Positions 27,484 through 36,499 of a stretch of 64,000 nucleotides of DNA are shown here, one piece after another. The notes under the pieces were generated by a model that saw nothing but the letters and a program-made list of their open reading frames with translations, did no database searches and had not been told where the DNA came from. The DNA comes from Kroppenstedtia sanguinis. Lineage in GTDB: Bacteria > Bacillota > Bacilli > Thermoactinomycetales > DSM-45169. The translations under genes were made by a program, and so were the position numbers. The DNA lies in contig NZ_JBNPXF010000007.1 of NCBI RefSeq assembly GCF_050433445.1, forward strand, positions 81,738-145,737. Direction: 5' to 3'. The number at the start of each line of letters is the position of its first letter. Position 1 is the first letter of the stretch.

Positions 27484-28542
27484 TCATTCCCGGTCGGGTT
27501 CAATCACCCGGCCTTCAGCTGCTTTGCTCAACCGGTTCATCACCGAGTGCAACACTCCCCTCGGTGGAAAACCTTCCGCCGCAATCCATTGGGCACCTAC
27601 TTTATCAAACCGACGCAAAGCTCCGTACAATTCTCTGGCAATCGTGTCTGGTCGGGAGCGGCTTCCACAGACGACGACCCAGTCTGCCCGGTAACGGGAG
27701 GCATGTTCCTCTGTACACAGGATTCCCGTCTTCTTGCCGGATTGCATCGCCTCATCTGCCATCCGCTGAATCCGGCTCACTTGTGCCTCCCCATCCCCAG
27801 TAATCACCCACATCTCCCCTCCTGGGGCATAGTGGCGATATTTCATTCCTGGTGAACGGGGGGATTCCTGCTCCTGCTGCAACCCGGGGTCCATCTGAAC
27901 TTCTCCGACCACTTTCCGTAGCATCTCCAAGGTGACACCTCCTGGCCGCAACAACACCGGAGGATTTACTGTCACATCCACCACAGTGGATTCCACCCCC
28001 ACCCCGGTCGCCCCACCATCCAATATTCCATCGATCCGCCCTTCCAAATCCGTCCACACATGTTCGGCGGTTGTGGGGCTGGGCTTACCCGACCGATTGG
28101 CGCTGGGGGCAGCCACGGGCACACCGCAGTGTTTTAAAAAGGCAAGTGCCACAGGGTGAGAAGGATTCCGCACCCCCACCGTGGGCAAGCCTGCCGTCAC
28201 TTGGGGGGCCAGGTTTCCCCGGTGGGGCAAAATCAAAGTCAAGGGGCCTGGCCAAAATCGACGGGCCAGTAATCTACCTGATTCCGGAATCTCTTGCACC
28301 CACTCCTCCAATCCTTGTTTACTGGCCAGGTGGATGATCAAAGGGTTGTCCGACGGCCTTCCCTTTGCTCGGTATATCGACGCAACCGCTTCCGGATTCG
28401 TCGCATCGGCTCCCAATCCGTAAACCGTCTCCGTGGGAAAGGCTACCAGACGTCCTTCTCGCAACCATGCCGCCGCTTCCCGGATCGCGGGGTTTTGGTC
28501 CAAGTCGGCTGCCGTGTCGATCTTCCATTGTTTGGTTTCCAT
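27484..28542 (-). CDS. ywlC: L-threonylcarbamoyladenylate synthase (Sua5/YwlC)
   Basis: Makes the TC-AMP intermediate of t6A37 tRNA modification from threonine, bicarbonate and ATP. 352 residues: an N-terminal YrdC domain (PTETVYGLGADA, KGRPSDNPLIIH, FWPGPLTLIL, VAAPSANRSG) and a C-terminal Sua5 domain (from about residue 220) linked by SPGMKYRHYAPG. The ATG of METKQW matches bacillus N-termini; an ATG seven codons earlier is possible. Confidence 0.95.
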   Translation of the reverse strand: METKQWKIDTAADLDQNPAIREAAAWLREGRLVAFPTETVYGLGADATNPEAVASIYRAKGRPSDNPLIIHLASKQGLEEWVQEIPESGRLLARRFWPGPLTLILPHRGNLAPQVTAGLPTVGVRNPSHPVALAFLKHCGVPVAAPSANRSGKPSPTTAEHVWTDLEGRIDGILDGGATGVGVESTVVDVTVNPPVLLRPGGVTLEMLRKVVGEVQMDPGLQQEQESPRSPGMKYRHYAPGGEMWVITGDGEAQVSRIQRMADEAMQSGKKTGILCTEEHASRYRADWVVVCGSRSRPDTIARELYGALRRFDKVGAQWIAAEGFPPRGVLHSVMNRLSKAAEGRVIEPDRE

Positions 28543-28759
28543 ACCGAATTCGACCCTTTCCATGATAATGTCAGCCTGGGAGCCGGGCTTTCACCAGTGT
28601 TACTCCTGTCCCCATGATACCATATCCACCGTCTCCGTCTCCTCTTCCCATAGGTGGGAGCTTAGATTAACGGGTTTTTCTCTCAATACGACGGTAAAAA
28701 CAGGCGCATGAATGCACCAGTGAGAACTTTGGAGGAGGGAGGTTTGATTTACATAGAAT

Positions 28760-28961
28760 CAGGCGTGTTGATTAGCCCTATTTTAGGCAGGAAATCAGGT
28801 CGGGATGGGGGATGGTGAAGAGCCTTTGCGCTCTTGGCAAGAGATCGTAGCCGTCCTAGCATCCCCGTCCCTTAAGCGAAATTTTGCGATGGGGACAATG
28901 GGAAGAACGAAAGGGTCGTTTCGTTTCCCATCATCCACTTGATGGTTCATCAACAGCTCTG
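28760..28961 (+). repeat. MITE-like element, family A, copy 3
   Basis: Terminal repeats CAGGCGTGTTGATTAGCC and GGTTCATCAACAGCTCTG. Flanks are ACATAGAAT and ACATGGAAT (eight of nine identical), a 9-bp target duplication. Internal hairpin as in the other copies. It fills most of the gap between ywlC and ywlB. Confidence 0.85.
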
Positions 28962-29188
28962 ACATGGAATAGCTTTGATTCCTCAAAAACAGAATGGAAT
29001 GTAAAACTCCCCCCTCGACTGGCACCCCTCCCGGAAAACTTTTCTGCTAGCAGATCGCTGAGATAGTCTACGACCTTCTCATCTATTTCCCGGAAAATCA
29101 ACAACTATGACTGCTTTCTCTTTTTTTAGTTCTGCATCCTCTGTTCACTTCATAGATTCATAGGGAAGAATGAAGGGAGGACGGAACT

Positions 29189-29644
29189 TTGTTTACAGTC
29201 AGGCGTGCCATACCCGAGGATCGGGAAGCGATCCGCCAGTTACTTCAACAGGCAGGGGTTAGTGAAAAAGGTGTGGATCATCACCTGGAGAATTTTTTGT
29301 TAGTGAAAGAGCCTGAAGAGGGGAGAAACGTGGGGACGGCGGGATTAGAAATTCACGGAGACCGAGGAGTGTTGCGTTCCTTTGTCATAGAGAAGAAAGC
29401 TTGGAATGCAAAGACAGCTATGGAATTGATCACGGTAGTCCTCTCCTTTGTACAAAAGATGAAGTTGAAGGAGATCTATTTGTTGACGGGGGTCTCCCCT
29501 CATCTTTTCGAGTATTTTGGGTTTCAATCAGTAAAGTGGGAAGAGCTTCCCGAGGTAATTCGTGATTCCGTCGCGGGTCGAGTCGATCCGTCTGAGGCTA
29601 TACCGATGGTTTTTCGCAGGGCTGTGGATGAATCCATCAAGTGA
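29189..29644 (+). CDS. ywlB: GNAT-type N-acetyltransferase, YwlB-like
   Basis: 151 residues with a GNAT fold outline: FTVRRAIPEDREAIRQLLQQAGV at the N-terminus, a beta strand RGVLRSFVIEKKAWNAKTAMEL in place of motif A, and LKEIYLLTGVSPHLFEYFGFQSV near the C-terminus. The acetyl-CoA loop is not a clear Q/RxxGxG/A, so activity is uncertain. TTG start eight bases after GGGAGG. In B. subtilis ywlB occupies this place next to ywlC, here in the opposite orientation to its neighbours. Confidence 0.75.
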   Translation: MFTVRRAIPEDREAIRQLLQQAGVSEKGVDHHLENFLLVKEPEEGRNVGTAGLEIHGDRGVLRSFVIEKKAWNAKTAMELITVVLSFVQKMKLKEIYLLTGVSPHLFEYFGFQSVKWEELPEVIRDSVAGRVDPSEAIPMVFRRAVDESIK

Positions 29645-29720
29645 TTCCTCTCCGATCTAATCGAAAAAAGACTAAAAAACTAGCGGCGGGCAGGAGCCAT
29701 GTACTACCCAAGTGACCTGA

Positions 29721-29871
29721 TGTACCACAGGCACTACATTTGAAAAATTTAGGATGTACCACAGGCACTACATTTGAAAAATTTAGGATGTACCACAGGC
29801 ACTACATTTGAAATTCAGGATGTACCACAGGCACTACCATTTGAAATTTAGGATGTACCACAGGCACTAGT
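29721..29871. repeat. Tandem repeat, five copies of a 31-34 base unit
   Basis: Units begin TGTACCACAGGCACTAC and continue with an A/T-rich part (ATTTGAAAAATTTAGGA). The same ACCACAGGCACTAC motif occurs inside family B elements, so this looks like a decayed B copy whose inner unit has expanded. It lies in the convergent gap between ywlB and spoIIR. Confidence 0.8.
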
Positions 29872-29929
29872 ATCCAAGGGCCTTCAAGGTAGCCTACTCA
29901 GCGTAGAATCTGGAAGAATGCCCTGAAAT

Positions 29930-29976
29930 AAAAAAGTTCCCGCCTCCCGTGTAAGCTGCACAGGAACTGGGAACTT
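29930..29976 (-). terminator. Terminator after spoIIR
   Basis: Minus-strand AAGTTCCC/GGGAACTT stem with a 31-base internal segment and six T residues following. Confidence 0.75.
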
Positions 29977-29981
29977 GCCTT

Positions 29982-30668
29982 TCACTCAAAGAGTCCAGAA
30001 AAGAAATCTTCCAGGGAATCGAGGAAAAAAAAGCGAATTTCCGCCTTTTGCGGTTGCTCGGGATGATTCTGCTTCTCCACCTGGGCAGGTGCCGCCATGG
30101 CTTGGCCAGTGGAAACCGTTCTCTCCGTTCCATCTAAGGCATCTCCGTTGCTCATATCGACAAAACAAAGGGGTGGGAACAACACACACCACCAATTGTC
30201 TCCTTTCCCCTCTCCGATGGAGATCAACAGCGCCTCATAATTTCCAGCGGGATAGACCTTGTCACCGTACAGTTTCGTGGGAAAGGGCACTTCCCCGAAT
30301 TGGACCTGAACCGGATCGGAAAATCCCTGATCCCGCAAGGTCTGTTCCGCAATCTTCTCCAGTCGGGGGAGACGGGTGCGTACCAATTGCCGTGCCTCTT
30401 GTAGAGTGGTCGGTTTTTGTGCCCAGGTATCGATTTCCCGGATCACCTCATCCCGGACTTGTCGTTTCAGGCGTTGGTCCCGTTCCGAATCGCTATTGGC
30501 GAGGATCCGAAGGCGAATCGCCTCTTCGGGAATCTGGCTTGATTCACCGGAACCGGCACTCACCGCTCCGATCCGGTCCTCTCGGTCTTCCTCTCCATGA
30601 GTCCATGAGATGAATATAAAAAATCCGACAGCCAACAAAACCAATACCGTATAAGTGCGAACCCGCAT
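29982..30668 (-). CDS. spoIIR: Stage II sporulation protein R
   Basis: Forespore-secreted signal that activates the SpoIIGA protease and so sigma-E in the mother cell. 228 residues: N-terminal membrane segment (TVLVLLAVGFFIFISW), then the SpoIIR domain with IRLRILANSDSERDQRLKRQVRDEV and PTKLYGDKVYPAGNYEALLISIGEGKGDNWWCVLFPPLCF. A polar, Gln/Pro-rich stretch precedes the C-terminus. Strong GAGGAGGG ribosome site. I could not find a convincing sigma-F promoter in the 83 bases separating it from prmC. Confidence 0.95.
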   Translation of the reverse strand: MRVRTYTVLVLLAVGFFIFISWTHGEEDREDRIGAVSAGSGESSQIPEEAIRLRILANSDSERDQRLKRQVRDEVIREIDTWAQKPTTLQEARQLVRTRLPRLEKIAEQTLRDQGFSDPVQVQFGEVPFPTKLYGDKVYPAGNYEALLISIGEGKGDNWWCVLFPPLCFVDMSNGDALDGTERTVSTGQAMAAPAQVEKQNHPEQPQKAEIRFFFLDSLEDFFSGLFE

Positions 30669-30751
30669 CGGATAAACCCTCCTCGACTGATCTATCCTCC
30701 ATTATGGACAGGCAGTCACAGGTTTAATCATAGATGGATACGGGTTCGATT

Positions 30752-31660
30752 TCATTTCCCGGGGAATTCCTCGATTCGGGCAGCGACCACCCGCGGTCGC
30801 CCAGCTAGATCCGAGGCAAAGAAAATCTGAGCCCCAGCAAAAGTCTTTGCCAGCATTTTCCCCACGGCTTCCGATTGATCCTCTCCCACTTCAAAGACGA
30901 CCAGACCCGGATTTTTCAGGACTGCCGGAATCCCCTTCACTATGATACGGTAGGGAGCCAATCCGTCGGGGCCCCCATCCAACGCCATCCAGGGTTCGTG
31001 ATTCCTCACCTCTGCATCGAGGTGAGGAATCTCCCCTGCCGGGATATAAGGAGGATTGGAAACCACCAGATCTACCTGGATATGCAGTTTGCGAAGCGGG
31101 TCCAACCAATCTCCCTGCATCCAGCGGATATGATCTGTCGTTCCATTTTTTTCCCCATTGTGTTGGGCTACCTTCAGTGCTGTCGGCGAGCGATCCACAG
31201 CAATCACGTCCCAATCTGGTCTCTCCGCAGCCAAGGTGACCGCAATCGCGCCACTGCCGGTTCCCAAGTCGACTGCAGTCACAGGTTTCCCTTGCCAAAT
31301 CCGATCCGCTTCCCGAAGAACTGTCTCCACCAAAATTTCCGTTTCCGGACGGGGGATCAGCACAGAGGGATTCACTTGGAAGGAACGGCCGAAAAATTCC
31401 TGCTCCCCGAGCAAGTACTGAACCGGAGTCCCCTCCCTCCTTTGCTTTAACCAAGCGGCAAAGCGTTGTGCCGCCTCTAAGGGAAGAGGATCATGAAACC
31501 GGGTGAACAATCGGGTTCGATCCCAGCCCAAGACAGTCCGGAGCAACAGTTCCGAAATAAAGCGAGGGCTCTCCACCTGGTGCTCTTCCAGGTATCGGAT
31601 TCCCAGATGATAAGCTTGGGCTACGGTCTCCATCTGATTCGATTCCGGATTCAAGGGCAT
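30752..31660 (-). CDS. prmC: Peptide chain release factor N5-glutamine methyltransferase
   Basis: Methylates the Gln of the GGQ motif in release factors. 302 residues: N-terminal helical substrate-binding domain, then a SAM-dependent methyltransferase domain with VDLGTGSGAIAVTLA and the catalytic SNPPYIPAGE. Downstream of its substrate gene prfA. The ATG given lies only two bases after GAGGAGG; the TTG two codons later has better spacing (eight) and may be the real start. Confidence 0.95.
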   Translation of the reverse strand: MPLNPESNQMETVAQAYHLGIRYLEEHQVESPRFISELLLRTVLGWDRTRLFTRFHDPLPLEAAQRFAAWLKQRREGTPVQYLLGEQEFFGRSFQVNPSVLIPRPETEILVETVLREADRIWQGKPVTAVDLGTGSGAIAVTLAAERPDWDVIAVDRSPTALKVAQHNGEKNGTTDHIRWMQGDWLDPLRKLHIQVDLVVSNPPYIPAGEIPHLDAEVRNHEPWMALDGGPDGLAPYRIIVKGIPAVLKNPGLVVFEVGEDQSEAVGKMLAKTFAGAQIFFASDLAGRPRVVAARIEEFPGK

Positions 31661-31674
31661 TCCCTCCTCAATAC

Positions 31675-31700
31675 AAAAAACAGGCGGCAGCGCCGCCCGG
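31675..31700 (-). terminator. Hairpin between prfA and prmC
   Basis: CGGGCGGC/GCCGCCTG stem followed by six T residues on the minus strand. It may attenuate transcription into prmC. Confidence 0.6.
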
Positions 31701-31702
31701 TT

Positions 31703-32770
31703 TTATTCTACCTTTTTCAACAGATTCGCCTGTTCCTCCAGCACCAGAGCATCGATGATTTCATCCAAATCTCCGTCCATAACCAGATCCAGTTTGTGAA
31801 GAGTGAGGCCGATCCGATGATCCGTCACCCGGCTCTGTGGGAAATTATAGGTCCGGATTCGTTCACTGCGGTCCCCTGTACCCACCTGAACTTTGCGAGC
31901 ATCAGCCATTTTAGCCTCTTCTTCCTGCTGTTTTTGATCCAACAGGCGAGCCCGCAGCACCCGCATCGCCTTCTCCTTGTTTTTGATCTGGGATTTTTCA
32001 TCCTGGCAGGAGACTACGATGCCAGTGAGCAGATGGGTGATACGAACGGCGGATTGGGTCGTGTTGACACTTTGCCCTCCTGGACCGCTGGAATAGAAGG
32101 TGTCGATGCGAAGATCCTTGTCCTGGATTTGCACATCCACTTCCTCTGCTTCAGGAAGAACAGCCACTGTTGCGGTGGAGGTATGGATCCGCCCTCCCGA
32201 CTCCGTCGTCGGCACCCGTTGAACCCGATGTGCTCCGCTCTCATATTTCAACCGGCTATATGCACCTGCACCCTGGACAGAAAACACTACTTCTTTAAAA
32301 CCGCCCAAGCCTGTGGTATTCATATTCAAGATCTCCGCTTTCCAACCCATTCGCTCTCCGTATCGGGTATACATGCGATACAGATCCGCTGCAAACAGGG
32401 CCGCCTCTTCCCCGCCGGCAGCCCCCCGGATCTCCATAATGACGTTTTTGTCATCATTGGGATCTTTGGGCAGGAGCAACCATCGGAGCTTTTCTTCCAA
32501 TGCTTGTTTCCGGTCGGAAAGCTCTGCCAGTTCCGTTTTGACCAAATCCAGCATCTCAGGATCCGACTCTTCTTCCAGCATCATGCGGGCCTCTTCATAT
32601 TGATCGGCAACCTCTTTGTAATCACAGTAGACCAGATATTTCGGTTCCAGATCAGACTGTTCTTTTGAATATTTGCGAAGCAAATCGGCGTTATGGATTA
32701 CCTCGGGATTACTGAGGAGTTGATTCAACTCTTCGTATCGTTGACGGATCGATTCCAGTCGCTCCAACAC
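31703..32770 (-). CDS. prfA: Peptide chain release factor 1
   Basis: Reads UAA and UAG stop codons. 355 residues with the GGQ loop (YSSGPGGQSVNTTQSAVRI) and the PxT-type recognition region around VQRVPTTESGGRIHTS. GTG start after GGGAGTG. Followed by prmC as in Bacillus. Confidence 0.97.
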   Translation of the reverse strand: MLERLESIRQRYEELNQLLSNPEVIHNADLLRKYSKEQSDLEPKYLVYCDYKEVADQYEEARMMLEEESDPEMLDLVKTELAELSDRKQALEEKLRWLLLPKDPNDDKNVIMEIRGAAGGEEAALFAADLYRMYTRYGERMGWKAEILNMNTTGLGGFKEVVFSVQGAGAYSRLKYESGAHRVQRVPTTESGGRIHTSTATVAVLPEAEEVDVQIQDKDLRIDTFYSSGPGGQSVNTTQSAVRITHLLTGIVVSCQDEKSQIKNKEKAMRVLRARLLDQKQQEEEAKMADARKVQVGTGDRSERIRTYNFPQSRVTDHRIGLTLHKLDLVMDGDLDEIIDALVLEEQANLLKKVE

Positions 32771-32846
32771 ACCGCTTCACTCCCGCTGGTTCATTGTGGA
32801 GGGAGAATCTCCCGCCTGTCTATGATGATCCAAATAGTTGGAACGT

Positions 32847-33051
32847 CAGGGCTGTTGATAACCATCAAGTGGATGTTGGGAATGAAACGATCCTTTCCCT
32901 CTTCCCATTGTCCTCCCATCGTAAAACATGGCTTGAGGGGACGGGGATGGTGGGACAGCTACGATTTCTTGCCAAGAGCGCAAAGGCTCTTCACCGTCCC
33001 CCCATCCCGACCTGATTTCCTACCTAAAATAGGGCTAATCAACATGCCTTG
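32847..33051 (-). repeat. MITE-like element, family A, copy 4
   Basis: Reverse orientation: CAGGGCTGTTGATAACC at one end, GGGCTAATCAACATGCC at the other; internal hairpin GGGATGGTGGGAC... ...GTCCCCCCATCCC. Flanks share only AACGT, so the target duplication is unclear. It lies upstream of prfA, between it and the divergent CPBP gene. Confidence 0.75.
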
Positions 33052-33370
33052 TATAACGTATTTATTATAGGATAAGCGACCTTTTCCGTCAAAAGGAAAT
33101 CTCAGTCCCAATGGCGGTGAAAAACTGTGATATACTGGATATCGGAAATCAAAGAGAGGACCAGAACCTTAGCACCACTGGATATAACCCCCGCCGAAGA
33201 TCTTGATTTTCCCTATCTCGTGATACACTTTTGCAAGGGATCGGAGCCGCTACCCCTTCGCCTGACTGAAATCCATCATCGACAATCCTGTGGTTGGCTG
33301 AAAACCATAGGCCAGGTCTTTGGACAGCCTGGTGAAATACTTGTCTGCGCAAACGTAAAGGAGTGTATCC

Positions 33371-34429
33371 ATGACGGAAGTTATCGCTGTTGTCATACAA
33401 TTTATTCCGCTGCTTCTGCTTTTGTTGTTGGCAAACGGGGCGGAAAGTCCCCGTCTGAAAAGAGATGGCGAACGGTCTGGAGCCTCTGTCACACTGATGG
33501 TGCTCTCTTATGTATTCCTTGGCGTCTCCTATTTTCTCCTTTTTATTCTCGGAACATTGATGCACCTGATCGGTTCGGCAGCCACCCGGAATGATGTTCC
33601 AGTGGATACGCCCGGAGTCGACCCCAAGCTGGTCGACACTCTGTTACAATCTCTCCCCTCGCTGGGAGCCAGCTTCTGGGTACCTTCTCTGCTGGGGCTC
33701 CTGCTTTTGATTCCAGCCTTGCGACGGGTGGTTGCCCGTGTGCTTCCGATTCAGTCGGATCATGTGGTTCATACCGCTTCGCTTTCTTTTTCCCTGTCCA
33801 TCTGGATTTATTTCTTATTCTTTATCTCCCTTGGCCTCGACACGATCCATCAGCTCACCGCAACCCCCGGCGAAGTGGGCAATCCGATGCCGGGATTATG
33901 GGCGCAACAAATCACTTTTTTCTTCATCGCTCTGATCGGAGTGGGGTGGCTCACCCGACGTAATCTGAAAGAGAGCCTTCGCCGCCTCGGATTGGTCCTA
34001 CCCACCCTGCGTCAAGTGCTGATTGGAATCGGTTCAGGTCTGTTGTTGGTGGCAGGTGCCTTACTCTTGGAAAACCTGGCTCATTGGATCGGGTTTACCC
34101 CGGATCCCCATGTGGAAAAATTGACAGAAGAAATGTTAGGCCCCCTTTACGGTTCAGTCTGGGGAATCCTAACCTTGGGGTTGTCTGCTGCCTTGGGAGA
34201 AGAAGCGATTTTCCGGGGAGCCCTGTTGCCCCGCTTCGGGTTGATCCTGACCACCCTGCTGTTCACGTTACTTCACAGCAATTACGGGCTCAGTCTGTCC
34301 ACCTTGGTCGTTTTCTTGGTCGGCCTCGTCCTCGGTCTGCTTCGCAACCGGTTCAATACCAGCACCACCATGGTAGTTCATGCCACTTATAATATTTCCC
34401 TCGGTATTCTCGCCTCTCTGTACTCTTAA
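33371..34429 (+). CDS. CPBP family intramembrane metalloprotease
   Basis: 352 residues, about eight to ten transmembrane helices. The C-terminal ABI/CPBP domain shows all three motifs: EEAIFRGALLPR (metal-binding Glu pair and Arg), LLFTLLHSNYG (His) and STTMVVHATYNISLG (His, Asn). Such proteins process membrane substrates or act in bacteriocin self-immunity; the substrate is not known here. AAAGGAG seven bases before the ATG. It runs opposite to the surrounding genes and is flanked by repeat elements, suggesting it is not an old part of this locus. The 320 bases upstream, beyond the family A copy, show no other gene. Confidence 0.9.
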   Translation: MTEVIAVVIQFIPLLLLLLLANGAESPRLKRDGERSGASVTLMVLSYVFLGVSYFLLFILGTLMHLIGSAATRNDVPVDTPGVDPKLVDTLLQSLPSLGASFWVPSLLGLLLLIPALRRVVARVLPIQSDHVVHTASLSFSLSIWIYFLFFISLGLDTIHQLTATPGEVGNPMPGLWAQQITFFFIALIGVGWLTRRNLKESLRRLGLVLPTLRQVLIGIGSGLLLVAGALLLENLAHWIGFTPDPHVEKLTEEMLGPLYGSVWGILTLGLSAALGEEAIFRGALLPRFGLILTTLLFTLLHSNYGLSLSTLVVFLVGLVLGLLRNRFNTSTTMVVHATYNISLGILASLYS

Positions 34430-34517
34430 TGTAAAAAACCTTCACAGGGGGAGGTGGGGTTTTCATATGGAGCGATTTTGGATCGGTTGAACTTCGACAC
34501 CGGAATATATTCCAGTC

Positions 34518-34827
34518 CAGGCTATTGATTAACCAGAAAATGGGCGGCGGAAGGGAGTCGTGTGCTAACAAAGCGACCTTTGTACCATGGGCACTACAAT
34601 CTCGATGGGCTGAAGCCCTGGAATAAAGGTAGCCATCCTGCCCAGCGGAGAAGTCTTACGAGAGGGCGTTTAGGGGCAACAATCTTCCCTGTGTTGCTTC
34701 CGTAAGGCTTTGCCCCTGCCCGATGGTCAGATTGGGAGCGGCCAGTTTTCACTTTCTTGCCGGATGGTAACGGTCGCGTGGGTGAACACGATCTCCTCAC
34801 CCAAAATATGGCTAATCAACACGCCTG
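34518..34827 (-). repeat. MITE-like element, family B, intact copy with perfect target duplication
   Basis: 310 bases; ends CAGGCTATTGATTAACC and GGCTAATCAACACGCCTG. Both flanks read ATTCCAGTC, a perfect 9-bp direct repeat. The interior has AGTCGTGTGCT, GGGCGTTTAGGGGCAAC, TTGCTTCCGTAAGGC and GGTCGCGTGGGTGAACACG blocks shared by all B copies; no coding capacity. Just upstream a family D-like hairpin half follows the CPBP stop codon. Confidence 0.9.
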
Positions 34828-34848
34828 ATTCCAGTCGTCTAAGAGCTC

Positions 34849-34895
34849 ATCACAAAGGCTTGAGCCCATCTCTTCACAGCTCAAGCCTTTGTGAT
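34849..34895 (-). terminator. Strong hairpin at the end of the lipoprotein gene
   Basis: A perfect 17-base inverted repeat (ATCACAAAGGCTTGAGC and its complement) with a 13-base loop directly after the stop codon. There is no T-run on the minus strand, so it may protect the 3' end rather than terminate intrinsically. Confidence 0.55.
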
Positions 34896-35384
34896 TTATT
34901 TCCCTCTATTAGGAAGGTATTGCAGAGGATTCCACTTACTCATGCCGACACGGACGCGGATTTCATAACGGGGAAAAACAACGGTTAATTTTCGAAGGAC
35001 CTTCTCCTCCAACAAGGCGTAATCACTGGGATCCACTTTTCCTTCAGGTGTGATTTTGGCCGCCGCATGCCCACCCACGATCCGAACTTCAGCGTCCTTC
35101 ACCCCTGCCACAGTCCGGGCCATGGCTCCCATCTGTTTTTCAGCATCTGTCCGAGACGGTTTGATCTTGGACCACTGTCCCACATCGGACAGGTTGGGAT
35201 TGGCATTCCGGACCCCAAACCGGCCGTCGTCGTGAAGGTATCTGTATGAATCCTTTTGAAACCGGTCCCCCGTTTGGGCCGGAGTTTGATTTCGATCTGG
35301 AATCGCCCCTTGATTCCCTCCTTCACTGGCACAGCCGGCAAACAGGAGACACAAAACGATCCACGCACCGGCATACCGATTCAT
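34896..35384 (-). CDS. YhcN/YlaJ family sporulation lipoprotein
   Basis: 162 residues. Signal peptide with lipobox LLFAGC (lipidated Cys about residue 18), then a Gly/Gln/Asn-rich linker and a C-terminal domain with AMARTVAGVKDAEVRIVGGHAAAKI and LLEEKVLRKLTVVFPRYEIRVRV, typical of the YhcN/YlaJ domain found in spore and germination lipoproteins. It probably sits on the outer face of the inner spore membrane. Strong AGGTG site, short leader; expression by a sporulation sigma factor is inferred only. Confidence 0.85.
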   Translation of the reverse strand: MNRYAGAWIVLCLLFAGCASEGGNQGAIPDRNQTPAQTGDRFQKDSYRYLHDDGRFGVRNANPNLSDVGQWSKIKPSRTDAEKQMGAMARTVAGVKDAEVRIVGGHAAAKITPEGKVDPSDYALLEEKVLRKLTVVFPRYEIRVRVGMSKWNPLQYLPNRGK

Positions 35385-35416
35385 AAAAAAACACCTCCCT
35401 GGGGCTAGTGTACCTC

Positions 35417-36025
35417 TCAGGAAGGTGAAAAACTCTTGGATAAAGATTTCCGTTCCGCCAATTCATGACAGTGTCGACACCGAGCTTCGTATTTCTCCTT
35501 GGCTCCCACCTGTACGATCGGCTCGTCCTCATTTGCCGGCTCCTCATCTACCAAGCGTTGGGTCCGGCCTGCCGGGTTGCCGCATTGAACACAGATCGCC
35601 TGCAATTTGGTCACATACTCCGCCACTGCCATCAGATCCGGAGTCGGACGGAAAGGGACTCCCCGAAAATCCTGGTCCAGCCCTGCACAAATCACCCGAA
35701 TGCCCTGATTAGCCAAGGTTTGAGCCACATAGACGATCTCCTCATCAAAAAACTGAACTTCATCGATAGCCACCACATCGATCTCATCGGATACATGGTC
35801 CAGAATATGTACAGCTTGGCTCAACACCGTCGCATCCGCATAGACACCATTGTGGGATGTGACAGCTTCAGGACGATAACGAGTATCTACAGCAGATTTA
35901 AAAACGGCCACCCTCTGTTTGGCGATCCGTGCCCTACGGATCCGGCGGATCAGCTCTTCGCTCTTTCCGGAGAACATTCCCCCGCAGATGACCTCAATCC
36001 ATCCGTCCCTGGTCACCGGGTTCAT
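35417..36025 (-). CDS. tdk: Thymidine kinase
   Basis: Type II thymidine kinase of the salvage pathway. 202 residues: P-loop GGMFSGKSEELIRR, Walker B AIDEVQFFD, lasso and zinc ligands (CVQCGNPAGRTQRL and CRHCHELAE). Located between rpmE and prfA as in Bacillus. AGGAGGGG ribosome site. Confidence 0.97.
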   Translation of the reverse strand: MNPVTRDGWIEVICGGMFSGKSEELIRRIRRARIAKQRVAVFKSAVDTRYRPEAVTSHNGVYADATVLSQAVHILDHVSDEIDVVAIDEVQFFDEEIVYVAQTLANQGIRVICAGLDQDFRGVPFRPTPDLMAVAEYVTKLQAICVQCGNPAGRTQRLVDEEPANEDEPIVQVGAKEKYEARCRHCHELAERKSLSKSFSPS

Positions 36026-36052
36026 CCCTTCCCCTCCTATGTATCAAAGGAG

Positions 36053-36083
36053 AAACAGGCAGGCGAGGGCCGCCTGCCTGTTT
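36053..36083 (-). terminator. Hairpin after rpmE
   Basis: Thirteen-base stem AAACAGGCAGGCG/CGCCTGCCTGTTT with a short loop, then TCTCCTTT; lies between rpmE and tdk. Confidence 0.6.
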
Positions 36084-36110
36084 AAACCCCTGAATCATCT
36101 ATATCAAGAT

Positions 36111-36308
36111 TTACAGGTTGTATTTCTTCTTAAACCGATCCACACGGCCACCAGCACTCACATGTTTCTGTTTGCCGGTGAAAAAGGGATGGCATGCGGA
36201 GCAGATATCCACGCGCAGGTTTTCCTTTGTCGAACCGGTCTCAAAAGTATTCCCACAAGCGCAGGTCACGGTAGTCCGCTTGTACTCAGGATGAATAGCC
36301 GCTTTCAT
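36111..36308 (-). CDS. rpmE: 50S ribosomal protein L31 (zinc-binding form)
   Basis: 65 residues. Cysteines in VTCACGNTFETGS and DICSACHPFFTGKQK make the CxC...CxxC zinc-binding site, so this is the zinc-replete form rather than the C-minus paralogue. Ends with the conserved GGRVDRFKKKY. Confidence 0.97.
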   Translation of the reverse strand: MKAAIHPEYKRTTVTCACGNTFETGSTKENLRVDICSACHPFFTGKQKHVSAGGRVDRFKKKYNL

Positions 36309-36499
36309 GAAACTTCACCTCTTTCCCCGTTGGGGTTTCATCCACCGATTGATCCGATGTAAAACCACTAAAATAGTATATCATGGCTTCTCAACACCTG
36401 CAAGAGGAAGGAGGGAGTGGATCCATCTTATCCCAGTAACGGCTGGGAGATTGAAGTCTCGGCAAAATAACAATAAAAGTGCAGTAGTCCGCAGACCGG

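Noticed and set aside
29721..29871. CRISPR-like appearance of the regularly spaced repeats
   Set aside because: The units are directly tandem with A/T-rich, nearly identical intervening bases; no unique spacers and no cas genes nearby.
30669..30751. Sigma-F promoter for spoIIR
   Set aside because: Only weak partial matches to the consensus; spacing is wrong.
33127..33594. A 155-codon plus-strand open frame upstream of and overlapping the CPBP gene
   Set aside because: It overlaps the CPBP start in another frame, has no ribosome site, and its peptide is rich in Cys, His, Arg and Trp with no domain pattern.
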